From positions 20,560,999-20,580,498 of the forward strand of contig NC_092565.1 in assembly GCF_037975245.1 (NCBI RefSeq): a DNA stretch of 19,500 bases, read 5' to 3'. This document shows positions 9,344 to 19,500 of the stretch, in pieces. Made by a program: the position numbers and the translations under genes. Numbering within the stretch: position 1 is the first letter of the stretch; every line of letters starts with the position of its first letter. Origin of the DNA: Apostichopus japonicus (taxonomy: Eukaryota; Echinodermata; Holothuroidea; Aspidochirotida; Stichopodidae). The notes under the pieces are model-generated. The model was given only the letters and a program-made list of their open reading frames with translations, did no database searches and had not been told where the DNA came from.

Positions 9344-9684
9344 CCTAAACCGCATGCCACACTCTGAAAAAGTTTACTTTCCGTTGCTTGCAAGTGAAGT
9401 TTTTTTGTGTCGCTACAAAATGCAGACAGTAATGAAACCTGATACCTTGTTATCTTTTATCTAGACCTGAGATGTCCACGCTGCTATGTGCACTGTGTTG
9501 TGGATATTGACCGTGATGTTTGTATTGACTGTACACTAATGTCTATTTACAGATGGTAGCAAGCTGTGTGTGTATTTTCTGGGATCAATGGTGGTGTCTA
9601 ACACTTCTGTTACACCGCATTCGAAACTAGGTCAGATAACCGGCATGAGACGTTTCTTTGTGCGGGAGTCTTCACACCCTTTAA
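9323..9684 (+). mobile_element. Complete TTAA-flanked MITE nested in copy B (362 bp)
   Basis: The ends are TTAAAGGTATTGAAGACTC (9323-9341) and, reversed, TTAAAGGGTGTGAAGACTC (9666-9684): near-identical terminal inverted repeats starting with TTAA. TTAA targets are typical of piggyBac and Kolobok superfamilies; which one applies here is not decidable from this copy. Subterminal sequences share CATGCC segments. Non-coding. The same insertion is in copy A, so it landed before the two copies separated. Confidence 0.75.
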
Positions 9685-9831
9685 GGAGAAGTATTTATAT
9701 CCCATTAATAGAGAAAGAATTGTTTCAATTGGTAGCATGCAACTTAAAATTTTGCAAACATTAGATACAATCAAACAATAACAAGGTTCATTTACAAGGT
9801 AATCTACTGCCCTTTATTTCACATTAGTCTG

Positions 9832-10518
9832 TCACATCAGAAGGTCACAGCTTTCAATAATGATACAAACAAATTCCCTTGATGGGTGCTTCGTTAGATT
9901 CCTGCAATTTTCAAGTTTATCAATGTAATAAGTTCTGAATGTGGTAATGTGGAGAAGCTTTGGGATAATCTGTGGATAAGACTGCCAGACTATCAACAAG
10001 ATTCCACATCCATGCAACTCCAACTGCTTCCTTCACCTCCTTGCAGATGTACCACATGTCCAAAAAAAGTCAGCATTGGTTAATGTAATTAAAATCTGGC
10101 TTCCTCCTGAGCTGGCAAATACACATGAATTGTCAATTACAGAGGTCAGTGTGAAACCACTGAAAGATCTTCTCAGCTTTCAAGAAAACAAAGACTTGAA
10201 GCCAAATTGACAGAGGCCACACTGATACCATTCCACTCTCATAAGATGAAGGTATCACACACACTTCATGTTGCTTCTGCGATGCAGTGCCTGGTAGACT
10301 GTGAGGGTCACCCAATGGATGTTTTAACAACTGCCTGGTTTATAGAGCTCTGCAACAGATAATTCATCCTGATGTCTAGTCGTCATCCTGTCATGGCCTT
10401 GAGCAAGTTGAACCCACTTCAACACAAAGCAGCTACTGAATTCTTGTCTAGGTACTGTCAAATCCACATCACCATCATTGCTGGTTCCAGCTACGCCGAC
10501 CATAATAAAAGAGTACAA
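9832..10518 (-). pseudogene. Internal block shared by both copies; broken reading-frame remnants (copy B)
   Basis: Counterpart of 5440-6137. The frame 10518-10324 reads through GVAGTSNDGDVDLTVPRQEF to a stop after ELYKPGSC; in copy A the same frame has a TAG at the codon that is CAG here (10374-10376). The frame 10023-9832 ends HPSREFVCIIIESCDLLM as in copy A, followed by AATAAA (complement 9813-9818). The plus-strand frame with KIWLPPELANTHELS is also kept but has lost copy A's start through a run-length change in the A-run before it. No family recognised. Confidence 0.3.
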
Positions 10519-11260
10519 TGAGGGTTTTTTAATTCACCCAACAGAGCTTGCATTCCAGTACCTTTGGGCAGCTGAAAAGATATTCAGAAATATATATGAG
10601 TGTGTTTGTATGCATGCATATGTGTGACAGTTTTCTTGCTTTACAGAACAGCTCTATTTTGATAAGCTATGTAACGTGGAAACCTGCCAATCATATGTTT
10701 GAAATAGGACAGGCTGAAACAATTCTTAAATGAAAGGCTTAACGACTTATTGCATTTTTATACATCACTGTTCAGGTAAGGCCTGTAAGGGCAGTATGAA
10801 GAATAAGTAACAATTAATAGTTATCATTATGGCCATTTGCTGTCTGCATAATAACAAACTGAATGATGTCATCAGCCCTGTGCTCAGTTGACAACACTGA
10901 CAAGTAGGCACACTATGTCAGTGTGATCCATGAAGCCTTATTAAGGACATGACCGTATAGTATATATGTTAATGGAAAATACATAAGCTACAAGATACAC
11001 CAGTATTCAGTTGTTGCAGCTTTTTTTTTCTCGACAGACCCATTCAATCTGTTGCACCTACTATAGCCTAGTACTACATTCCTGAGAAATTAACACCACA
11101 ATATCAGTCTTAGGTTTGCCAATAGACTCCCAACTATTGCTAACTCCTACACTCAAGTATATAGTTTAGTTTAGTAGAAAACAAAACCAGGAGAGACATT
11201 CAAGTCCCCATTAAGGACCCTAAGGCTATATGAGAGGAATAAAACCGAGGACATCAAATG

Positions 11261-11476
11261 TCATACCCAATTACAATGCTTAATGTACTCATCCAAAGTA
11301 TACTTAAACCCATTCACACTACTTGCAATTCAACCTTCTAAGGCAAACCATTCCATTCATTCACAACCCTTGTATAAGTTGTATCAGACTTTAGAGAAAG
11401 TTATGCCGAATATTAATCCTACTATGTAACTTCTGGAGTCAAATACAATGACCTCTGGTACAACTACTTTTGGCAA
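11261..11476 (-). pseudogene. C-terminal fragment of a LINE reverse transcriptase, copy B
   Basis: This is the inverted counterpart of 4479-4697, with the same TRGH, RVVNxWNxLP and NGFKxTLDEYIKH signature on the minus strand. The T-run after the HN residues has three Ts here against five in copy A. A clean frame would need four, so the copies have drifted in opposite directions. The second frameshift, after the LPxKV segment, is identical in both. Here the LPEKV glutamate codon has also become TAG. The fragment was therefore already dead inside the master transposon. Confidence 0.78.
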
Positions 11477-11761
11477 ACCTGAAAAGATCAGTGAAGCATA
11501 AATTGTCATTTTATGTGTAGGCCTACTCTATTTAATTGAAGGATCTTTTAATGTAGGCCTGATGCTATAGTTGTGCGTCTGTAATCTAGCCTAGCCAGGA
11601 CTGTGATGTGTGCTTTTCGTTTGTATGAGTAAAGTAGGACTAGTAGTATGAGGCGTAAAATGAAACAAGTGTAATGACAGGTTTTCAGCTAGTTTTCTAT
11701 GCATTTCAGGTGTGAAGATAAACGTAAATGTCATTAACTAACGCATACTCTAATTCATTAC

Positions 11762-11924
11762 CTGATATCCATTTTGTTCCTCGTATGCCTGTCAAAATCT
11801 GACATTCTGAGTCGCTTCGTTTGTTCGCAACGAGCACAGTGTGCAAAGCTGCTATATATTGTGTGTGGTGTTTTTCGTGTTTCGCGCAACTGGTAACGAC
11901 AACTGGACCTATTTTGATGCCCAT
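11762..11924 (-). CDS. Possible 5' coding exon of the transposon, copy B (speculative)
   Basis: Counterpart of 4028-4190: ATG in ACCATGG context, then an open frame to a conserved AG|GTAATG donor (complement at 11761/11762). Residue changes relative to copy A are Y to H, N to H and T to A. No continuation into a recognisable transposase was found. Confidence 0.25.
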
Positions 11925-11983
11925 GGTTTGCGTGTGACGTCACAAATCGCCAGTTGGCCAAACTCTCTCTATATACGGCTCTG

Positions 11984-11991
11984 ATATAACT
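11984..11991. repeat. Target-site duplication, right copy (ATATAACT)
   Basis: Third identical 8-mer, directly outside the right terminus of copy B. Removing both elements and two duplications gives an empty site GGAACTAG-ATATAACT-GATATGAC. Confidence 0.9.
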
Positions 11992-12975
11992 GATATGACA
12001 GCGCCCTCTATTATTCAGGGCGTTACTTAAATTTAAATTCAACTGTCATGCAAGGTTATAAATCATATTCGAAATCGGTCATAAAACTTACGACTGATAT
12101 GAAGTACCTCAAATTGTAACCCTCTGTATAAATATTGCTGGTATAAATAATTTTAAATATAATTTTTCTAGGAAATCTACCCGTCAGATTATTCCCTTTT
12201 CCGTATTAGGAGATTGAATGTCCCGTTGAAAAAAAAATTGTTGCGGAGATGGCGGTATAATATGTCCAAACGTTTCATTGTCAAAGTCATTTCCAAGCTT
12301 TCTTATATATCCTTTTTTTGGTAAAACGGGTGACCCTCTAAACAGCATTTACATACGCCAATTTCCCTTCATAAAAAGCCCATTATAACATCATAAGTAG
12401 TTGACACTTACGCAATCATGACATCAGATATCACGAGGATGTATTAGAATGGACTTGATGAAGCGGAAATTCCGGCGTTTGCTGTCACGTCGTTTGGAGG
12501 GATGCACCATGTAGTGCTCAATAAACACATTGTCACTGCGAACCAGCGGAAGGAAAATAGGGTAGCATATACCATGGAGTCTCTTCTAACCTGCATTTAC
12601 TAAGTTACGCGGGTACAAGCCAACGAGACTCAGCTTAAATGTATGCTGTATTGGCCCCAAATATGCTAGATATATTTAAATGGTCACCTTTGGTCAACAT
12701 TCTTGAGCTGTTTTCATTACAAACTTCGAGGAAGCTGTCCTCACTTAGACTTTTATTCATCTTGTGTGTTCCTTAAAAATGTTAAAACAGTTTGGAGAGT
12801 ATAGACCTCCAGGAAAATACTTTTTGCAAATTAGTAATTATAGCGTGCTATAATTTGGGGCCATATACTGACTATCTTTAAGACTAAAGCGCCACAGGGA
12901 AAATGGACGTTAAAACAGTCCGTAATCCAATGTGCACTAATCAAACAGACATTGCATTCTATAGAAGAGTTCTGG

Positions 12976-13018
12976 TGGGGTGGTGGGGGTGGGAGTGAGA
13001 TGGGGGAGGGGGAGGGGG
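12976..13018 (+). other. G-quadruplex-prone tract
   Basis: Successive G-blocks of 3-5 bases separated by short loops, ending GGGGGAGGGGGAGGGGG. The pattern meets the usual G3+N1-7 rule on the plus strand, apart from one longer loop. Confidence 0.6.
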
Positions 13019-13573
13019 ACGAAGAGGGTGGATGAAGTGTAACCCTAGTCTTCTTCTGCCTTTTTCTTTCACTTGGAGAGTATGAATTCTAATAGCGCAT
13101 GCGTAGTGTGGTACCTCACAGAGTCAAGAGATAACAGAAACGTCACAGACATACATGTTTAAATGATTTCGTCATGGGTTAGGCCTTTGAATGGTCCAAT
13201 GACAACCCTTTAAGTGCTTTCATATCTTACTTATGATTGGTTGACAGTGATGCAATATCGTTTTGCGACGCACTTAATCGGTTGTTCACCTAAATACTTC
13301 CTTCGTTACTCTGAACAACTTGATGATCTTATCATGAACCAGGAAGTACTAAGATTTGGAAAGTGATCTGTTTGGCATTTCTCTTCGAAAACATTGACAA
13401 TATTTATAAGAAGCTTTTTTTTATACTATTTTTTATTTATTTTCTTTATTTATGATCGGTGTCAGTGTGTGTCAGTTCTAGCTTGACACAGATCTCTTTG
13501 CAACAGAATAATTAGAAGGAAAAAAAATAATCGATAACTTTGAGGGGTCAAAATAAAACAAACTGTATACTTG

Positions 13574-13592
13574 TCGATCCTGCTTGGATCGA
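13574..13592. repeat. Perfect stem-loop TCGATCC-TGCTT-GGATCGA
   Basis: Seven paired bases around a 5-base loop, immediately followed by AACGCCAGGC. It lies between two copies of ACTTTGAGGGGT, so it may belong to a small dispersed repeat. Confidence 0.6.
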
Positions 13593-14011
13593 AACGCCAG
13601 GCCCTCTTACTTTGACACAACTTTGAGGGGTGTGTGATTTAGAGAGAAAACATAAGAAAGATTCCATTCTTTTATTTATGAGTCGAACTAGGCCCTGCAG
13701 AGTCTACTACGCGGATTCCGAATCCTATAGCTTCCTATACGCTACGAACTTGCCACTGTTCTTTAGAGGAATTCTCTCTCCCTCCATAAATAGTGGTAAC
13801 TGCAATCGAGTATAGGGGGAACAGCCGATGGGGGGGGGGGGGGGGAGTTATGTAAATGCAGCGTATTCAAAGGCGTTTGACGTAGGCCTATTTATGGATT
13901 TGGTGGTATATATCACGTAGAATCGATATCAGTCCACTAGAGTTTCCCAACAGGACACAAAGCAACACGGGGACTCCTTTTCAGATATGTTCATGCCAAA
14001 CCATGTGTTGC

Positions 14012-15051
14012 TTAAAGTACTCCTGACACCTAGCCAATTTGCCTCATATTCAGTTATTTGTTATGTGTGATAATCTCATTCAAAGTCTGTTGCAATGTTT
14101 TGAAGAGCTCTTTTCGATTTCGATATATACCCATTTCAAGGTTTTCATAACTCTGGGAAACTCATTAAATGTGTGCAAAATATATGATGTGGTTTATTTG
14201 CGCTAATCAAAAATTCTTATTTTATGCCTTAATAAGTTAACCCCTAATTACAAGCCCACATATACATGATATACCATTCAATTTGCATTATGTGATGCTC
14301 CTCTTTCCCAAAGAAGACAATAAAATATTTTTAAAAATCGTCTCTATAGGCTACAAATCTGTGTTCAGTGTCCTTGAAACGAAGCCTGTAAACACAAAGG
14401 AATAACACAACAGAAAATTAGGCAGTCACTCCCTTTACATCATCATTGTGTATAATTAGCTAATGTTTATTCATAATTCAGAAATAGAATAAAGAAAATA
14501 AAGAATATTTGATGAATTTGATGGGAGTTCCAGCTATTTCCATTACTCTAATGCTGTTCATGGTGGCATACTCCTATTAGAGTCTATATCAGTCCGCTCG
14601 ATTGTTCTCCTTCAGGAAAAGTGCCAAAAAGCAGCAGGAGAACATCTTTTGTGACCTGTTATCAATCATAATCTATTTTTTGTGGCTTGTATGTTGAAGA
14701 GCATGAATGGAAGTACATGTGGTGAAAAAATTGGGTCAATTGAGGCAATTTTAGACCCCTTTAGGCCTCCCAGGAGCAGCGTAGGAAATTTGTTTACCAC
14801 TGAGTGAAGAGGTTTGTTTACAAGTGACGAAAACTTCCGGCTCGAATAGCAAAAAATCTACATGGTATGATACGGAAAAATTGATAGTGCCATGAAAGGC
14901 CAATTTGTCAGCTATCCGGTGATGGGTAGCGTTTAGCTAGTGAAAACTTCTATCTAGACTTAGAGACCACATTACTTTTGTGATTTAGTGTGTAAGTCAA
15001 TGGGGCTTTTAATGGGCGTATGCTATTTTAAAGGTGTCCGTAGACCTTTAA
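14012..15051. mobile_element. Probable TTAA-type MITE or non-autonomous element (1040 bp)
   Basis: The left end TTAAAGTACTCCTGACACCT and the reversed right end TTAAAGGTCTACGGACACCT agree at 16 of 20 positions, and both begin with the TTAA target. No coding capacity is visible. A 9-bp stem (TGTTCTCCT 14603-14611, AGGAGAACA 14636-14644) lies inside. A segment near the right end (14941-15004, GAAAACTTCTATCTA... GTGTGTAAGTCAATGGG) recurs at 16052-16117. The size is long for a MITE, so a nested insertion or a coincidental end pairing remains possible. Confidence 0.55.
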
Positions 15052-15748
15052 GAGGGCGCAATTGATATTTTGCCCAACTGTAGGCTACTACCAACCGCCG
15101 ATTGAGAAAAAAGAGGTCGCTATTTCTCATTGCAAATACAATTCATTTATCACTGATTAAAAAGTCAAAACATTTACTCTACTGGAAAATATCTACAAAA
15201 ATCTTTCAAAAATCATTTTGGTTTGGACGAATCGAACATGTTTTTTTCAACGACTTTAAATCGATTTCTTTTTTATTTTGGGCGGTTTAACAGTCGCCGA
15301 TGGCAAAGAGATAACTTTCTAAGACGTTTATACCATCCTCGAACTGTACAACATGATGTAAATTTTCTGACTGGGAAAGTTACAGGCTTAAGCGGATAAG
15401 TATTCGGGATATGCGCACTACTAATAAAGTGTACTCAAGTTTGAAGATTAAAGCTGTGTTACGTCATAACCACATCTAGCATACGATTGGTCGACTCTGA
15501 CCACCTCTGTTTTTTCCGATTGTAATTGTCAACTGCGACGCATCATATATTGGGGGTGCGAGGAAACATGATTATTTCACCCAACTGTCACATTTCCAGC
15601 CCTAGTCCTCGTATGTCGAGAGTGCGACCATGTTACTATACCAATGGTTATTTCTAGTACAGTAACATCTGAACCTTGTGAGGGTATCGCCACACAATTA
15701 GAGTAGTGAACGTCTGCCTGAGAGGTTAACCATTGTCGGAAAATAACC
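15052..15748. other. Intergenic DNA, nothing recognisable
   Basis: AT-rich; chance frames at 15102-15290 and 15577-15801 have no recognisable motifs. GATTGGTCGA recurs at 15485-15494. Confidence 0.45.
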
Positions 15749-16117
15749 TTAAAGTGACCTAATATAGTGATTATTTTTGGCCGTTTCTGAGTAATCATCA
15801 TTCGTTTTTATGCTTGGATGTTGCAGAGGTTTAAATAAACTACTGATGGTCTAAATATCTGGAGGATTGAGGGTTATTTAAGTAATTTTAGAAAATCTTG
15901 GCTTAAACAAGAATATAACGCAGCGAAAGCTGGCAGATGGGTTGGTGAGCACTATGCTAAAAAATTTATATGATTAGGATGAAAAAGTTGCATGTGTTGT
16001 GATAACCCTAGTAAGGCCATCAGCTATCATAAAGTGGGTAGGACATGTCAGTTGAAAACTTCTATCTATACTCTGTCGCCTTGGAAAATGACGAGCTCAG
16101 TGTGTAAGTCAATGGGA
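15749..16117. repeat. Diverged relative of the 14012-15051 element
   Basis: It starts near CTTAAAGTGACC and shares, in the same order, TCAGCTAT (16020-16027), TTGAAAACTTCTATCTA (16052-16068) and GTGTGTAAGTCAATGGG (16101-16117) with 14908-15004. The matching right terminal repeat was not found, so the end is undefined. Confidence 0.45.
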
Positions 16118-16253
16118 GACAATTAATTGTGATGAGACACCACATTCTCTTCGATTCTGTATTTAACTCCGAAATGTCTCATTTTATTACATTTTGTCTA
16201 AATACTTCAGCTCCTCATGGAGTACTTTGCTTAATAAACATTGCGTTAATTTA

Positions 16254-16274
16254 CCCCCCCCCCCCCAAAAAAAA
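16254..16274. repeat. Homopolymer pair C13 then A8
   Basis: Thirteen Cs directly followed by eight As, in a region with no other feature. Confidence 0.8.
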
Positions 16275-16441
16275 GGTCAAAATTAAATAAGAAATGTGCT
16301 TATTCCTGTCCGAAATTTTAAGTATAAAGTAAAAGGTCTGAATTACTGCCGACAATGTTTTATTAGATTTTGCAAAAAAAAATTCAGAAATACTGCCACT
16401 CCATTTCTTTACCAGAAAACGTTGGAACCCGCACACTGAAT

Positions 16442-17319
<878 letters not shown>

Positions 17320-17648
17320 CAGTGGCGTATAGCTGAAATATCAGGGGCTAGATTCAAGCTGAGGACCTGTACCCGTACTTCACACCAGGCCCCTTTGAGA
17401 TTTTTTTTGCTTGGGCTAGGAAGAGGGATGGGCTGGGGAGGGGGGGGGGCTTAGATGTCAAGGCATGTGATCATTTTCATCATTTTAACTACATTGCTTT
17501 GAGACAGGATTTCATTTTTTAATGCATTTTTTATTATTTTATATTTTGATCTTTATTTTGAAATAAAACAGCAGGACGGACCCCATGACCTGTTCTACGT
17601 TGTGCCCATCACCGGGCTCTTGAATTAATACCTGCTCCTGTACGCCAC
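17320..17648. mobile_element. Decayed small element with GTGGCGTA/TACGCCAC ends
   Basis: CAGTGGCGTA at 17320-17329 faces TACGCCAC at 17641-17648. This is an end type I associate with old hAT-like non-autonomous elements in animals (recollection, not checked). The interior holds a G10 run (17440-17449) and no coding. Flanking duplications are not evident. Confidence 0.4.
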
Positions 17649-17715
17649 CCTTACATCAAAACCTCAATTATACATGCACAAAGAAAGCTAATAGTCTGAT
17701 ATGTTGGCTTCGTTG

Positions 17716-17744
17716 CCTCCCCCCACCCCCCGCCCACCCCTCCC
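17716..17744 (-). other. C-rich tract, quadruplex-prone on the minus strand
   Basis: Five C-blocks of 3-6 separated by one or two bases, so the minus strand has the form G3+N1-2 repeated. Confidence 0.6.
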
Positions 17745-17979
17745 TAAACCGTTTATTACTATGCACACAAAGTACTACTTCAGTCGTCTCCTCCTTCCAT
17801 GTGCGATTATAATTTCCATCACTAAACATTCTAGATAATTTTTCACCAACTTTAGACGATTAAATGTCTCATTGTCTCGTTTTACTATCTGTAAGATGGT
17901 AATTATAGTCTACATCATGAAAACTAGGGAGAAGAAACGACAATTCTCTATGATGAAACTTTCTTCTTGCGTTGTCTCA

Positions 17980-18017
17980 TTCAAAGATGAAGTAGTCTTA
18001 TTTCAAAGATGAAGTAG
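17980..18017 (+). repeat. Short tandem duplication, TTCAAAGATGAAGTAG twice
   Basis: Sixteen identical bases at 17980-17995 and 18002-18017, a 22-base period. It has the look of a small local duplication. Confidence 0.85.
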
Positions 18018-19500
18018 GCCCCCATATCTATTGCCAAGCGTACGAACTGCGTCAGATTCATACTTTGCGTTATTTCGATCAATCCTATAGTACTGCGTGT
18101 ACTTTACTATACCAGAGAGTTGCCGGAGGAGTAGAAATACCTCAAGAAAAATCGTCTGCATGCTTGCAGTAGCTTGCGCAAGGGGGGTAGGGTTGGCTAT
18201 GACCCCCATCTTCCATCGTCCGTCGGGAAAATGGTTCAGTCGGGGGATTTGTTTTCATTGAGCCGGGGTGGGTTGGGGGGGGGGGGATTGGACCACTGTT
18301 ATTGGCTTAGACTCACTGCTCCCCCCTTTTTAATCACACACAGGAAAAGCTCAAGTATTAATTTTCATCTCCTAAAGTAGCACAACCTCGTGATTAGAGG
18401 TCCACGTTACAGACCTAATTTATAGGCTAGTAAAATATGCCTTATACTTCGCCATTTGTCCTCAACGATCCTGGGACACCCCGCCTCCACCCCTCCTTCA
18501 TTCGTCTCATGCCCTTTCACATAGATCCAGCCTCTACCTATAAATCAGTCGGATGAATTTCAGAGTTGGATATCCTGTGTACGCCGCCACTGTGCTCATG
18601 ATGTAATTATAAATATACTTATAAGCTGTGTAGTCTAAAACATAACATGTGCACCGAAAACTGTCATGTAAATAATGTACCACTACCAAAGTTTTATTTT
18701 ATCACAAGTTCACAACCTTCCTTTATTTCACTTATTTTTAGACAGAAATCAGGATGCCCTTGCTTTCCCCCAATATATAACATTTGAAGAACTTCAAATT
18801 CTACATTTGCGTGAAAACGTTTTATAACCGTAAAGAAAAGAAAAGAAAAACCCACTTGCGATATGAATAAATTTATGCTTTTCCTTTACCATTTGGCAAT
18901 GCAGAATCTTATAGGCGACAGTTTCAACAAAGACTGATATTAACTCATTCATAGAAATTTACTTTAAGTATGCCCTTCAGTGGAAATAAGAGAGGCCTAT
19001 AACTAATCAAATCATAACCCGAGAAGGGAATCTGGTCTAATGAAAACATATGTAAACATTTCGCAGCCCAATTTTCCGCTTTTCATGGACACAAATGACA
19101 AAAATTGACAGGTAAAATGTATATTTATTTACATATTTTCTAATCGTATTTGTTTTTTTTAATAATAAACTTTCCTAAATGTGCAATATTTTTCGTCATA
19201 TCTATGAGGTTAACGACCATTCATGCGGATTGGATATTTGATTAAAAAAAAATGCTACAAAACGCATTCTTAAATGAAAAATGTAATTTTTTTGTTAGAG
19301 TCAGATGGATTCATAGATACTGTTAATGTGGCGCTATTACATATTACAGTTAGGAAAGAATATCAACATGTCAGGAAGAAAAGCAACATGTTTAAATTTA
19401 ACATCAGTACGCCAACATTAAAATCAAAATGTTATGTTTCAAAATCAGTATATCAGAATAACATGAGCAGATTACAATGCAATTTCACCATGTCAAGTAC
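18018..19500. other. Intergenic DNA, nothing recognisable beyond small repeats
   Basis: Contains a G12 run at 18275-18286, TACGCCGCCACTG at 18580-18592 (resembling a lone right end of the type at 17641), and AAAAG repeats around 18835-18850. The tail from about 19365 has loosely repeated CAACATG/AACAT words. No gene or RNA was found; the 68-codon frames near 18000-18380 overlap G-rich low-complexity sequence. Confidence 0.45.

Larger units (their letters stand above)
7406..11983 (-). mobile_element. Copy B of the hAT-like DNA transposon (4578 bp, more complete)
   Basis: Same 31-bp inverted repeats as copy A (7406-7436 and 11953-11983), opposite orientation: its left end matches copy A's right end and vice versa. 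The subterminal AAAATAGGTCCA blocks are at 7488-7499 and, inverted, at 11904-11915. It keeps the 1168 bp missing from copy A, so it is the better guide to the element's structure. That structure is terminus with possible exon, LINE tail, internal block, complete MITE, a unique GCCTAGGC-rich segment, and the other terminus. No intact transposase is visible; it was probably mobilised in trans by a related autonomous element. The hAT assignment rests on TIR and target duplication only. Confidence 0.85.
11992..14011. other. Intergenic DNA with G-rich tract and small hairpins
   Basis: No gene visible. Contents: a hairpin CGCCCT...AGGGCG at 12002-12022; a G-rich run at 12976-13018 with at least four G-blocks, a plausible quadruplex former; a perfect 7-bp stem with TGCTT loop at 13574-13592; and a 16-G run at 13830-13845. 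ACTTTGAGGGGT occurs twice (about 13538 and 13620), flanking the 13574 hairpin. The 61-codon frame at 13630-13815 shows nothing that supports coding. Confidence 0.5.

Noticed and set aside
8183-9350. Independent transposon insertion in copy B with a 7-bp target duplication
   Set aside because: The segment includes one end of a MITE that is otherwise shared with copy A, so deletion from A is the simpler explanation.
3969-11983. Inverted duplication as a sequencing artefact (missed hairpin adapter or misassembly)
   Set aside because: The arms differ by a few percent and by a 1.17-kb deletion. The turning point also falls exactly at transposon termini with an 8-bp duplication repeated three times. 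An artefact would give identical arms and an arbitrary centre.
13574-13597. Hammerhead ribozyme suggested by a stem followed by GAAAC
   Set aside because: The essential CUGAUGA core before the stem is absent, and no closing stems I and III could be drawn.
13630-13815. 61-codon ORF next to the G16 run
   Set aside because: Short, no conserved motif, no splice or start context beyond chance.
15577-15801. 74-codon minus-strand ORF
   Set aside because: It overlaps the start of a diverged repeat (15749) and has no recognisable protein feature.

Overview
The window looks like nuclear DNA from an animal. It is AT-rich and mostly non-coding. It contains an intron-type splice acceptor, nested DNA transposons, a non-LTR retrotransposon tail, long homopolymer G runs, a (TA)n microsatellite and many TAGGCCTA/CCTAGGC words. 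That mix is common in marine invertebrates, and an echinoderm-like deuterostome is my best guess (inference). There is no bacterial gene density, operon or rRNA, and no tRNA or CRISPR array that I can see.

Layout. Positions 1-1158 hold no gene I can defend. Positions 1159-2164 are best read as the last coding exon of an unrecognised Ser/Thr/Lys/Arg-rich protein, followed by a possible poly(A) signal at 2359. A roughly 410 bp palindromic repeat built of short GGATTATC-type modules lies at 3275-3690.

The main object is at 3961-11991. Two copies of one DNA transposon sit head-to-head in opposite orientation: copy A at 3969-7397 and copy B at 7406-11983. Each has its own 31-bp terminal inverted repeats beginning CAGAG. 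The same 8-bp duplication, ATATAACT, is present on the left, between the copies, and on the right. Both copies carry the same passengers: a broken reverse-transcriptase C-terminus from a CR1/L2/Jockey-like LINE, and a roughly 360 bp TTAA-flanked MITE. Copy A has lost 1168 bp at a 7-bp microhomology, and the loss removed one end of that MITE. The arrangement is an almost perfect giant palindrome with an 8-bp spacer, able in principle to give a kilobase-scale RNA hairpin or to move as one composite unit.

Positions 11992-19500 are gene-poor. They hold a second TTAA-type MITE (14012-15051), a diverged relative of it near 15750-16117, a (TA)55 tract (16444-16553), a decayed element with GTGGCGTA ends (17320-17648), and G-rich or C-rich tracts. 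No gene network can be described: only one probable host exon is visible, and the rest is transposon archaeology.
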